From Treponema sp. (GTDB lineage Bacteria > Spirochaetota > Spirochaetia > Treponematales > Treponemataceae), in assembly GCA_017549025.1 (NCBI GenBank), contig JAFYWB010000029.1, positions 24,981 to 88,980 of the forward strand: a DNA stretch of 64,000 nt, written 5' to 3'. The translations under genes were made by a program, and so were the position numbers. Under the pieces are notes generated by a model. It was not told where the DNA came from. It made no database searches and saw nothing but the letters and a program-made list of their open reading frames with translations. Numbering within the stretch: the first letter of the stretch is position 1; each line of letters starts with the position of its first letter. Positions 1 through 7,501 of the stretch are shown here, piece by piece.

Positions 1-378
1 TTGAAGGATAAAGCGTGTTCCGATGATTCCTACCACAGTGAGAATAATTCCACTATATAAACTTACCAAAACTGCTGTATGAACGGACTGCTCCACCTCG
101 GACTTTCTGCCTGCTCCAAAGAAATGGGCTGTCACCACATTTGTTCCCACAGAAATCCCCACAAACAGGTTTACCATAAGGTTTATCAAGGCACCGGTGG
201 AACCAACTGCCGCCAAGGAATTCTCCCCGGCAAATCGCCCCAACACAATTACGTCGGCCGCATTAAACAAAAGCTGCAATGCACTGGAAAAAATTAAAGG
301 AATGGAAAAACCCAACAACTTCACCAGAATAGGTCCACTGGTCATGTCAATCTGATGAGATTTTGATACGGAACTCAT
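1..378 (-). CDS. MATE family multidrug/Na+ efflux transporter, N-terminal part (cut by window edge)
   Basis: The minus strand reads open from an ATG at 378 to the window edge, giving 126 residues. It opens with a short hydrophilic stretch (MSSVSKSHQIDMTSGP) and continues with the MATE-type run ILVKLLGFSIPLIFSSALQ, then LFNAADVIVLGRFAGENSLA and AVGSTGALINLMVN. This is the usual first helix, the D-containing loop and the second helix of MATE exporters, which are inner-membrane antiporters. The family call is firm, the substrate is unknown, and the C-terminal three quarters lies outside the window. No clear Shine-Dalgarno precedes the ATG. The AT-rich stretch 405-470 separates it from the divergent tRNA promoter. 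Confidence 0.85.
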   Translation of the reverse strand, partial: MSSVSKSHQIDMTSGPILVKLLGFSIPLIFSSALQLLFNAADVIVLGRFAGENSLAAVGSTGALINLMVNLFVGISVGTNVVTAHFFGAGRKSEVEQSVHTAVLVSLYSGIILTVVGIIGTRFILQ

Positions 379-470
379 ATACGCTAGTAATAGCACTAAA
401 ATGAAATACATTCAACATAAAATAAAAAAATAAAAATCAAAAAAAAATTTTAAAAAAATAAAATAAGCTG

Positions 471-499
471 TTGACAAAAAATTATGATAATGCTATAGT
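471..499 (+). promoter_or_regulatory. Sigma-70 promoter of the tRNA-Leu/tRNA-Gly unit
   Basis: TTGACA at 471-476, a 17-base spacer, then TATAGT at 494-499. The predicted start lies around 506, about 33 bases before the mature tRNA-Leu 5' end. Both hexamers are near consensus. Confidence 0.85.
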
Positions 500-538
500 C
501 ATTCATGTCGAGAGGTTAAACACCGATACCCGATACGG

Positions 539-619
539 GCGAGAGTGGTGAAATTGGCAGACACGCCAGACTTAGGATCTGGTGCCCTAGGCGTAAGGGT
601 TCAAGTCCCTTCTCTCGCA
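539..619 (+). tRNA. tRNA-Leu, anticodon UAG
   Basis: A class II tRNA with a long variable arm. The acceptor stem pairs GCGAGAG (539-545) with CTCTCGC (612-618), and the discriminator is A619. The anticodon loop CTTAGGA (571-577) gives anticodon TAG at 573-575, reading CUN codons. The 3' CCA is not encoded. It is the first gene of a two-tRNA transcript. Confidence 0.95.
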
Positions 620-671
620 TACCTAACAGGTAGCGGTACAGGGATGCAGTGCTTTAGCCCAACGAATTTTT

Positions 672-743
672 GCGGGAATAGCTCAGTGGTAGAGCGCGAC
701 CTTGCCAAGGTCGATGTCGCGGGTCCGACTCCCGTTTCCCGCT
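672..743 (+). tRNA. tRNA-Gly, anticodon GCC
   Basis: Acceptor stem GCGGGAA (672-678) pairs with TTCCCGC (736-742), with discriminator T743. The anticodon loop TTGCCAA places GCC at 704-706. CCA is not encoded. It lies 52 bases after tRNA-Leu without a new promoter, so it is cotranscribed. Confidence 0.95.
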
Positions 744-745
744 CT

Positions 746-782
746 AAGGCGATTCGGAGTAATCTGAATCGCCTTTTTTTTA
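746..782 (+). terminator. Intrinsic terminator of the tRNA unit
   Basis: A ten-base stem AAGGCGATTC (746-755) pairs with GAATCGCCTT (766-775) and runs into a T tract. Confidence 0.9.
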
Positions 783-823
783 TTCAGATTCTTGCAAGCC
801 AATGTAGGTTTGTATGAACATAG

Positions 824-863
824 GCAGCCAGCGGTGATTGTTGAGGCTGCTAAATTTTTTTTT
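824..863 (+). terminator. Second terminator-like hairpin, possible attenuator before tig
   Basis: GCAGCC (824-829) pairs with GGCTGC (845-850), followed by a run of about ten T at 854-863. It ends only a few bases before the tig ribosome binding site (AAGGA, 866-870). It could back up the tRNA terminator or attenuate tig transcription. I see no convincing promoter between the two terminators; the best is TTGCAA at 792 with TATGAA at 813, a short 15-base spacer. Confidence 0.55.
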
Positions 864-877
864 ACAAGGAATCAGCC

Positions 878-2227
878 ATGAAAGTAACCAAGGAAATTAC
901 TAAGCTGGAAAATTCAGCAGTTAAGTTGACTGTAACTATCGCAAAGAAGGATGTTGCTGCCGAGTATAATGAGTCAATTGCAAAGTACGCAAAAAACATT
1001 CAGATCCCTGGATTCCGTAAGGGTAAGGTACCTGTTTCCGTTTTGGAAAGAAAGTACGGAGAAATGCTCAAGGCTGATGCAGCTGCAGAGTTGATTGAAA
1101 AGGCTCTGGGAGAGGTATTCGAGTCCATCGATGAGAAGCCACTGCCCTACGCACAGCCCACCATGGATGAAGCTCCAGTATTGGACGTAACAAAGGATTT
1201 GACCTTCACTGTAACCTACGATGTATTCCCCACCGTTAAGGTTGAAAGCCTTGATGGAATCACCATTAAAGAGCCCGTAGTAGAGATTGGCGAAGAAGAG
1301 TTGAACACCGAGCTCCAGCAGATTCGTGAGCGCAACGCCATGGTTGTAGACAAGAAGGACGACGAAGCTGCAGCAAATGACGATATTGCAACAGTAAATT
1401 ATTGCGAACTTGCAGAAGATGGCTCCGAGTTGGAAGGAACACAGCGCCAGGACTTTGTATTTACTATTGGTAGCGGACAGAATATCTTCAAGTTCGACGA
1501 CGATGTTGTTGGCATGAAGAAGAACGAAACAAAGGAAATCACCAAAACCTACGATGCCGACTTTGAGGACAAGGATTTGGCTGGTACCACCAAGAAGATT
1601 AAGGTTACTGTTACCGCTCTTAAGGTACGTAATCTCCCCGACTTGGACGATGAGTTGGCTCAGGACGTAAACGAAAAGTACAATACCCTTGAGGACATGA
1701 AGACTGATATCAAGCGGAACATGGAAGCTATCAAGGAACGCCGTGTAAACGAGCTTAAGTCCAACGAGTTGCTGGAGCAGTTGGTAGAAAAGTACCAGTT
1801 CGATCTGCCCAAATCCATGGTTCAGGCTGAATTGGATCACCGCTGGAGAATGATGGCCCAGCAGTTCGGTACAACTACAGAGCAGCTGGACAAGCTGGTG
1901 GCTTCTTCTGGTCAGAGCAAGGAAACCATGCTCACTGAGTGGACTGGAGATGCAGAAAAAATGCTCAAGAGCCGCATTGTAGTGGAATCCCTGTTGAAGG
2001 ATAGAAACATTACCGTAACTCCTGAAGAAATCGAAAAAGAAATGGAAAGCATTGCAGAAAAATCAGGAGTTTCTGTAGAAGAAGTGAAAAAGCACTATGC
2101 GGACCCCCGTTCAAAAGAGTATCTTATAGATGATACCAAGGAACAAAAATTGTACAGCCAGCTGTTTGCAGAGGTAAAGGTTACCAAGGGTGACAAGATT
2201 GCTTTTGCAGACCTGTTCAAAAGATAA
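878..2227 (+). CDS. tig: Trigger factor (ribosome-associated chaperone / peptidyl-prolyl isomerase)
   Basis: A 449-residue protein of normal trigger-factor length. The N-terminal ribosome-docking domain carries the signature GFRKGKVP at residues 45-52. An FKBP-like isomerase domain covers roughly residues 160-245, and the rest is the helical chaperone domain, rich in Lys and Glu. It binds nascent chains at the ribosome exit tunnel. The ATG at 878 is preceded by AAGGA at a good distance. It is followed within 25 bases by clpP and then clpX, the standard tig-clpP-clpX order, which links folding of new chains to proteolysis. A hairpin with a T tract just upstream may attenuate expression. Confidence 0.97.
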   Translation: MKVTKEITKLENSAVKLTVTIAKKDVAAEYNESIAKYAKNIQIPGFRKGKVPVSVLERKYGEMLKADAAAELIEKALGEVFESIDEKPLPYAQPTMDEAPVLDVTKDLTFTVTYDVFPTVKVESLDGITIKEPVVEIGEEELNTELQQIRERNAMVVDKKDDEAAANDDIATVNYCELAEDGSELEGTQRQDFVFTIGSGQNIFKFDDDVVGMKKNETKEITKTYDADFEDKDLAGTTKKIKVTVTALKVRNLPDLDDELAQDVNEKYNTLEDMKTDIKRNMEAIKERRVNELKSNELLEQLVEKYQFDLPKSMVQAELDHRWRMMAQQFGTTTEQLDKLVASSGQSKETMLTEWTGDAEKMLKSRIVVESLLKDRNITVTPEEIEKEMESIAEKSGVSVEEVKKHYADPRSKEYLIDDTKEQKLYSQLFAEVKVTKGDKIAFADLFKR

Positions 2228-2249
2228 TCTGCCTTGGTATTAAGGACAA

Positions 2250-2867
2250 ATGATGATTGAACGAATGAATACGATGGTGCCCATTGTTGTTGAACAAACT
2301 GGTGGGCATGAGCGCTCCTATGACATTTATTCTCGCCTGCTGAAAGATAGAATTATCTTTATTGATGGTGAAATTCATGATATGAGCGCCGACTTGATAG
2401 TAGCACAAATCCTTTTCTTGGATTCTCAGAATTCAGATAAGGATATTAGTCTGTATATCAATTCTCCTGGTGGTTCTGTAACAGCTGGGTTGGCCATTTA
2501 CGACACAATTCAGTCAATTAAATGCGACACCCAGACCATTTGTCTTGGACAAGCTGCCAGTATGGCTGCCATTCTTTTGGCCAGCGGTACACCTGGAAAG
2601 CGTTTTGCCCTGCCCTCTTCCCGAGTGATGATTCATCAGCCTTGGGGTGGAGTTCAAGGGCAGGCTTCCGATATTTCCATCCAAGCAAAGGAAATCAAGC
2701 GGCTGAAGCGACTCACCATCGATTATTTTGCATCTCATACCGGTAAGGCTGCCGATGTGGTGGAGGCAGATATGGAGCGTGACTTCTATATGTCAGCCCA
2801 AGATGCACTGGAATACGGAATCGTAGACCAGATTCTGCCACGGAGGGAACATGGCACGAAGAAATAA
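2250..2867 (+). CDS. clpP: ATP-dependent Clp protease proteolytic subunit
   Basis: 205 residues, a serine protease that forms the tetradecameric chamber of ClpXP in the cytoplasm. The catalytic triad is visible: Ser104 in [11 protein letters not shown], His129 in [10 protein letters not shown] and Asp178 in MERDFYM. The oligomerisation segment [15 protein letters not shown] is also present. The start is slightly uncertain. ATGATG occurs at 2250/2253, and AAGGA (2242-2246) fits the second ATG better. The in-frame ATGs before VPIVVEQT give the short N terminus typical of the family. The 3' end overlaps clpX by 17 bases, so the two are probably translationally coupled. Confidence 0.97.
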   Translation: MMIERMNTMVPIVVEQTGGHERSYDIYSRLLKDRIIFIDGEIHDMSADLIVAQILFLDSQNSDKDISLYINSPGGSVTAGLAIYDTIQSIKCDTQTICLGQAASMAAILLASGTPGKRFALPSSRVMIHQPWGGVQGQASDISIQAKEIKRLKRLTIDYFASHTGKAADVVEADMERDFYMSAQDALEYGIVDQILPRREHGTKK

Positions 2868-4095
2868 CGGACAATTCTGTTCTTTTTGCGGAAAACCTGC
2901 TGAACAGAGTCGTCGCATGGTGTCTGGCCCCAACGATATTTACATCTGTAATCAATGTGTAGCTGTTTGCCAGAGTATTCTGGAAGATGAGGAGATGGAC
3001 TTAGAGCCCATTGAGTTGGGTGATGTTCCCACACCAAAGCAATTCAAGGAGTATCTTGATCAGTATGTTATTGGTCAAGATTATGCCAAGAAGGCTTTGG
3101 CCGTGGCTGTATACAATCACTACAAACGAATGGCCATGCCTAAGTCTGCCGATTCTGACGTGCAGCTGGAAAAATCAAATATCCTGTTGATTGGTCCCAC
3201 TGGTTCTGGAAAGACTTTGCTGGCAAAAACCCTTGCTCAGCGCTTGAAGGTGCCCTTTGCGATCGCTGATGCCACTACCTTGACAGAAGCTGGTTACGTA
3301 GGTGAGGACGTTGAAAACGTATTGCTGAAGCTCATTAACGCAGCAGATGGTAATGTAGCAGCAGCTCAGCGTGGAATCATCTTCATTGACGAAATTGACA
3401 AGATTGCTCGCAAGTCTGAAAACACATCCATTACACGAGATGTTTCTGGCGAGGGTGTTCAACAGGCATTGCTGAAGATTATCGAGGGAACTAAGGCCAG
3501 CGTTCCTCCTCAGGGTGGAAGAAAACATCCCAATCAGGAAATGATTGAGATTGACACTACCAATATCCTGTTCATTTGTGGTGGAGCCTTTGTGGGCTTG
3601 GACAGCATTATCGAAACACGTGTTGCTGAGCGAACCATGGGCTTTGGAAGCAGTTCCAAGGATTTGGATGAGGATGCCAAGGCCGAGCTCTTGAACAAGG
3701 TTATCCCCGATGACTTGGTTAAATTCGGTTTAATTCCAGAAATTATCGGACGTATGCCAATTTCTGTGGCTTTGAAAGAACTGACTAAGGATGACCTTAA
3801 GATGATTCTTACTGAGCCAAAAAATGCCATTACAAAGCAGTATCAGACTTCCTTTGCCATAGACAATGTGGAGTTGGAGTTTACTGATGGTGCTATTGAT
3901 GCCATTGCCGAAACTGCCATTCGCCACAAAACAGGTGCCCGTGGTTTGCGTGCCATTGTGGAAAAAATGCTCTTGGATGTGATGTTCGAGATTCCTTCTA
4001 TTCCTGGAAATAGAAAACTCACCATTACAAAAGAAATGGTGGAAAACAATAAGGTTGAAGCAACACTGTTGCTGGAAGACCAGAAAACTGCCTAA
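2851..4095 (+). CDS. clpX: ATP-dependent Clp protease ATP-binding subunit ClpX
   Basis: 414 residues, an AAA+ unfoldase that feeds substrates into ClpP. The N-terminal zinc-binding domain has Cys10, Cys13, Cys33 and Cys36. Walker A is GPTGSGKT (114-121), Walker B is IIFIDEID (173-180), and the pore loop GYVGED is at 145-150. The ClpP-docking loop reads MGFG rather than the common IGFG. The protein length is normal. The gene starts inside the clpP 3' end, and a strong intrinsic terminator follows the stop codon, closing the operon. Confidence 0.97.
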   Translation: MARRNNGQFCSFCGKPAEQSRRMVSGPNDIYICNQCVAVCQSILEDEEMDLEPIELGDVPTPKQFKEYLDQYVIGQDYAKKALAVAVYNHYKRMAMPKSADSDVQLEKSNILLIGPTGSGKTLLAKTLAQRLKVPFAIADATTLTEAGYVGEDVENVLLKLINAADGNVAAAQRGIIFIDEIDKIARKSENTSITRDVSGEGVQQALLKIIEGTKASVPPQGGRKHPNQEMIEIDTTNILFICGGAFVGLDSIIETRVAERTMGFGSSSKDLDEDAKAELLNKVIPDDLVKFGLIPEIIGRMPISVALKELTKDDLKMILTEPKNAITKQYQTSFAIDNVELEFTDGAIDAIAETAIRHKTGARGLRAIVEKMLLDVMFEIPSIPGNRKLTITKEMVENNKVEATLLLEDQKTA

Positions 4096-4112
4096 AAAAA
4101 TTACGGCAAAAG

Positions 4113-4169
4113 AAAAGCCATGAAAAAGCAGGATTTTAGGTGAATCGGTGCTTTTCATGGCTTTTTTTT
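4113..4169 (+). terminator. Intrinsic terminator after clpX, probably bidirectional
   Basis: The arm AGCCATGAAAA starting at 4116 pairs with TTTTCATGGCT ending at 4162, followed by a T tract to about 4169. The reverse strand also ends in a T-rich run, so it can serve the convergent glycosyltransferase gene. Confidence 0.88.
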
Positions 4170-4204
4170 ATACTATTTGATTCAAATCTATTAAAATAGC
4201 ACTA

Positions 4205-5326
4205 TCACGAGTTTTTCGTGGCAGAAAGCAATATCTCTAAGGTTCTCGTGGCAGTTCTTTCCCAAGAAAAACGGCGAGTCCAATCCAATCCACCTTCTAC
4301 CAGCTTGCTTCTCAGCTCCTTGTCAGAAACAATTCGCTCAAGGGCAGCAGCTGATTCTTCTACATTGTCTGGATTAAAATACAAGGCATGGGAGCCAGCA
4401 ATCTCTGGTAAGGCCCCTTCCTTAGAGCAGGCCACAGGGATGCCACAGGCCATTGCTTCCAAAACGGGCAAGCCGACACCTTCGTTTACCGAAGGAACAA
4501 TGCACGCATCAGCATTGGAATAAAGCTGAGGAAGATGCTCGTGGGGAAAATAGCCAGTGAGGAAAATATCAGAGGCATAGGGAGATGCTGCTGATTCTTC
4601 ATGAACCTGCTGGGAATAGGAGTCTGCACTACCAGCGAGTACCAATCGATGGGGCAAGCCGGTTTTTTCCTTAAACCGTGAAAAGGCACGAATCAGCTCA
4701 ATATGCTTTTTCAAGTGGTTTTGCAAACGAGAAGCGTAGATAAAATAGGGCTTTTTGATGGCAAAGGGTTTTATGTCGATGATATCGCCCTCAAAATCGG
4801 CTTGAGGATAGAACAGGCTATGATTAATACCGTTATGGACCACATCGATTTTATCTGCTGAAATTCCCAAATGAACCATATCCTTTTTAATAAATTGGCT
4901 CGCAGCAATGATTCTGGTGCATTTGTTCAAGGCAGTTTTAATTTGAAGACCCTGCAAGGCATTCTTAAACTCAGGGAGCTCGGACACCACCTCGTTTACC
5001 ACCACAATTCCAGGCTTTTTATAGCTGGTGGGGGCAAAACGAGGACCGCCTGCGTAAAAGGTAACGTCATAGCCCTGCTTGGCAACAAAGCTAGCACAGC
5101 GGGAAGAATGCCACAAAAACTCTGCCACCGCACTATCGGGAATAGCAACAGTAGTATAGGAAAAATTTCCAGTTTTGGAGATATATGTGTATTTGTCGAT
5201 TTTGGAACCGAAAAGATGGAAGTGTAAATTATCGTCTTTGGGTAAATTCGCAATCAAGGACATGAGATACAGCCCCACTCCTGACTGCCCATGGCCACAG
5301 CCAAAGGTGTCTATACCTATCTTCAT
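4205..5326 (-). CDS. Glycosyltransferase family 4 (GT-B fold)
   Basis: 373 residues, a cytoplasmic GT4 enzyme that transfers a sugar from an activated donor. The N-terminal acceptor domain begins MKIGIDTFGCGHGQSGVGLY with the glycine-rich loop. The C-terminal donor domain has the E-x7-E motif EGVGLPVLE (Glu282, Glu290) followed by AMACGIPVA. The middle holds IIAASQFIKKDM and VHNGINHSLF, typical of mannosyl- and glucosyltransferase-like members. Donor and acceptor cannot be named. It stands alone, divergent from the helicase gene, and is convergent with clpX. The start codon lies 7 nt from a -10 box with no Shine-Dalgarno, so the mRNA is predicted to be leaderless. Confidence 0.85.
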   Translation of the reverse strand: MKIGIDTFGCGHGQSGVGLYLMSLIANLPKDDNLHFHLFGSKIDKYTYISKTGNFSYTTVAIPDSAVAEFLWHSSRCASFVAKQGYDVTFYAGGPRFAPTSYKKPGIVVVNEVVSELPEFKNALQGLQIKTALNKCTRIIAASQFIKKDMVHLGISADKIDVVHNGINHSLFYPQADFEGDIIDIKPFAIKKPYFIYASRLQNHLKKHIELIRAFSRFKEKTGLPHRLVLAGSADSYSQQVHEESAASPYASDIFLTGYFPHEHLPQLYSNADACIVPSVNEGVGLPVLEAMACGIPVACSKEGALPEIAGSHALYFNPDNVEESAAALERIVSDKELRSKLVEGGLDWTRRFSWERTATRTLEILLSATKNS

Positions 5327-5333
5327 GTATATA

Positions 5334-5342
5334 ATTGTAGCA
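5334..5342 (-). promoter_or_regulatory. Extended -10 promoter of the GT4 gene (leaderless geometry)
   Basis: Read on the minus strand the site is TGC-TACAAT, an extended -10. The hexamer occupies 5339 down to 5334, and 7 nt separate it from the ATG at 5326. No Shine-Dalgarno is present. Confidence 0.65.
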
Positions 5343-5357
5343 CATCAAATAAAAATA

Positions 5358-5366
5358 TGCTATAGT
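5358..5366 (+). promoter_or_regulatory. Extended -10 promoter of the helicase gene (leaderless geometry)
   Basis: TGC-TATAGT, with the hexamer at 5361-5366. Exactly 6 nt (ACCCTC) lie between it and the ATG at 5373, so transcription should begin at the start codon. It sits back to back with the GT4 promoter. Confidence 0.7.
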
Positions 5367-5372
5367 ACCCTC

Positions 5373-6596
5373 ATGAATGAAACCACCAACACAGTAGCCC
5401 AATTCCAAGACTTGGGAATACAAGAACAGCTGCTTGAAAAGCTCTCTACTCTATCCATTACCACTCCCACCAAGGTTCAATCTCAAACTATTCCTGCCTT
5501 GAATCAGGGGAAATCCCTTATCTTTCAGTCTGAAACTGGTACTGGAAAAACCTTTGCCTATTTGCTGCCTCTACTGCAGAAAATCGATGAAACAATTAGT
5601 CAAACACAGCTAGTGATTGTGGCTCCCACCCACGAGCTGGCTTCTCAAATTAAGTCCCAGATTCAGCTGGTGACAGATATTCCTGCAGTGTTGCTGATTG
5701 GAGGAGCTCCCATCAAGCGGCAGGTGGAAATGCTGAAGAAAAAGCCCCTAATTGTAGTGGGTGGTCCAGCCCGATTGATGGAGCTGGTGTATCTGAAAAA
5801 ATTGAAGGTGCATCAGGTGAAGTCCATTGTACTGGATGAGGTAGACAGGCTTTTGTCCCCAGAGCTACGGGATGAAACTGCTGCTTTTTGTCAATCGCTG
5901 CCTGCAAATGTGCAGGTGGTGGCTTGCTCTGCCACAATCACTCCAAAAACAGAAAAGCTGGTTCAATCTTTAGTACAAAGCGATAACGCAGAAGCTACAA
6001 CAAAAGATCCTGTAGAAAAAATGATTCTGCCACCAGAGGATGTGTTACAGCAGAAAATCACTCATATTGCCATTTACAGTGAAAGCCGTGACAAGGTGGA
6101 TACCCTGCGAAAGCTACTGGTGGCAGAACAAGAGGCTGCTAAAGCTTCCAAGCCACAGGAACCAGTTTTACCCATGAAGGCTATTGTTTTTACTGCTCGC
6201 CCTGCTGACGTGGAGATTTTGCAGTCAAAGCTCAGCTATAAAAAGATTCAATGTAGCTGTCTTCATGCAAAGCAAGACAAGGTAAAACGCAAGCAGGCTC
6301 TAGATCAATTCAGAAAGGGGAGCTGTTCCATTCTCATTACTAGTGACTTAGCTGCTCGTGGTTTGGATATTCCTGACGTAACCCACATTATCCAGATGGA
6401 TATGCCTTCTAATATCGACTTTTTTGTGCACCGCTCTGGACGAACAGGACGAAACGGTAGGTCTGGAACAAATATCGTTATTGGTGACGGCTACGAAATG
6501 CGTCAGCTGGCACAGGCAGAAAAGAAGCTCCATATTGTGGTGTATCCTAAGGTCTTGTACAAGGGAAAACTTGTGGCACCACAAGTCGAAGAGTAA
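5373..6596 (+). CDS. DEAD-box family RNA helicase (DEVD variant)
   Basis: 407 residues from the ATG at 5373. A longer in-frame extension to 5175 is rejected because it lacks a ribosome site, crosses the promoter and overlaps the divergent gene. Helicase motifs are in order: Q-motif region (FQDLG, PTKVQSQTIP), motif I SETGTGKT, Ia APTHELASQ, Ib GGPARLMELV, II LDEVDRLL, III SAT, V ARGLDIPDV and VI HRSGRTGRNGRSG. Motif II reads DEVD instead of DEAD; the two acidic residues that coordinate Mg-ATP are kept, so activity is expected. The role is probably in ribosome assembly or mRNA turnover. Only the minimal helicase core is present. Confidence 0.92.
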   Translation: MNETTNTVAQFQDLGIQEQLLEKLSTLSITTPTKVQSQTIPALNQGKSLIFQSETGTGKTFAYLLPLLQKIDETISQTQLVIVAPTHELASQIKSQIQLVTDIPAVLLIGGAPIKRQVEMLKKKPLIVVGGPARLMELVYLKKLKVHQVKSIVLDEVDRLLSPELRDETAAFCQSLPANVQVVACSATITPKTEKLVQSLVQSDNAEATTKDPVEKMILPPEDVLQQKITHIAIYSESRDKVDTLRKLLVAEQEAAKASKPQEPVLPMKAIVFTARPADVEILQSKLSYKKIQCSCLHAKQDKVKRKQALDQFRKGSCSILITSDLAARGLDIPDVTHIIQMDMPSNIDFFVHRSGRTGRNGRSGTNIVIGDGYEMRQLAQAEKKLHIVVYPKVLYKGKLVAPQVEE

Positions 6597-6610
6597 AGTA
6601 GAAAACTCTG

Positions 6611-6647
6611 GGCTGTATCTTTTAATTCCATACTTTAAGATACAGCC
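6611..6647. terminator. Hairpin between helicase and comF 3' ends
   Basis: An 11-base perfect stem GGCTGTATCTT (6611-6621) pairs with AAGATACAGCC (6637-6647) between two convergent genes. There is no good T tract on either side. It is probably an mRNA 3'-end stabiliser or a weak bidirectional terminator. Confidence 0.55.
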
Positions 6648-6682
6648 TATGCGTTTACGTACAAAAAAATATGCAGATTTCG

Positions 6683-7441
6683 TTACGTAACATAAAATAA
6701 GGTGCAACCATACACCTCTTCTACCCCAGCCTCCTGCAAGGCACGGGCACAGGTTTCTAAGGTAACACCTGTAGTGAGAATATCATCTATCAAAATAACT
6801 TTCTTTGGAAGTGTAAGCTTCTTTTCTGCTAACTTCTTGGAAAACTTTTTTGATAAAGAATAGGATTTCCCAAGATTGTCCAATCTCCCCTGCCTGTCCA
6901 GCTTTTTCTGCTGCTCTAGCGACTGTCGTTCCAATAACGGCAATACTTGAAATCCGTGGTAGTTTTTCAAATACTGACACAATTCCTGTACCTGATCCCA
7001 GCCCCGTTGACGTATTTTTCCTTTTCGTGGAGGAACAGGCACCAGTGGCACCTCCTTCAAATCTCCCCATTCTGATTTCAAAAAAGAAGCCATAAGCTGG
7101 GCAAGAACTGGAGAAAGCTGCCTCATTCCCGCAGTCTTCCAAGCAAAAAGCAGATCTTTTTTCCAAAGACGGTAGCTATGGATAGGAAGAACTTGCTTTG
7201 TGTGAGTCAAAAGCTGCTGATTACGGCACAGGGTACAAATTCCAATTTCTGAAACTAATTCCTTGCCACAACAGCAGCAACGCTGGGATTTTGGTGTCCA
7301 GATAAAAAGCTTTTCCCGCTGACATTCAGGACACAGAGGAGACCAGGAGGAAAGCTTACCACAACAAAGACATTCCTGTCCTCCTGTAAAAAGGGAAAGG
7401 CAGGAAGCAAAAAAATGAGAAACCATCTGAAACATCTTCAT
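6683..7441 (-). CDS. comF: ComF family protein (zinc finger plus phosphoribosyltransferase fold)
   Basis: 252 residues from the ATG at 7441. An earlier in-frame ATG at 7447 lies only two codons upstream and inside the promoter gap, so I prefer 7441. The N-terminal part carries two CxxC pairs and a CCCCGKE cluster for zinc. The C-terminal part is a type I phosphoribosyltransferase domain with the PRPP loop VILIDDILTTGVTLE. In naturally competent bacteria ComF takes part in DNA uptake; here the job is unproven. It lies downstream of mutS on the same strand but has its own -10 box. Confidence 0.9.
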   Translation of the reverse strand: MKMFQMVSHFFASCLSLFTGGQECLCCGKLSSWSPLCPECQREKLFIWTPKSQRCCCCGKELVSEIGICTLCRNQQLLTHTKQVLPIHSYRLWKKDLLFAWKTAGMRQLSPVLAQLMASFLKSEWGDLKEVPLVPVPPRKGKIRQRGWDQVQELCQYLKNYHGFQVLPLLERQSLEQQKKLDRQGRLDNLGKSYSLSKKFSKKLAEKKLTLPKKVILIDDILTTGVTLETCARALQEAGVEEVYGCTLFYVT

Positions 7442-7447
7442 ATACAT

Positions 7448-7453
7448 ATTATA
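7448..7453 (-). promoter_or_regulatory. -10 box of comF (leaderless geometry)
   Basis: A consensus TATAAT on the minus strand (7453 to 7448), then 6 nt, then ATG at 7441. No clear -35 element or Shine-Dalgarno. This spacing decides the comF start. Confidence 0.65.
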
Positions 7454-7501
7454 GGGTTGCAGATGGCAAATTTTGACAAAACTGAGAAAAATTCTTGAAA
7501 A

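Noticed and set aside
974..1840. 288-residue open frame antisense to tig
   Set aside because: Shadow of trigger factor; composition is unlike a protein gene and there is no start signal.
5175..5372. N-terminal extension of the helicase frame
   Set aside because: It would overlap the divergent glycosyltransferase gene and cross both promoters; the DEAD-box fold needs only the part from 5373.
6682..6691. Palindrome GTTACGTAAC at the comF stop codon
   Set aside because: Ten bases only, no neighbouring promoter, and it may occur by chance.
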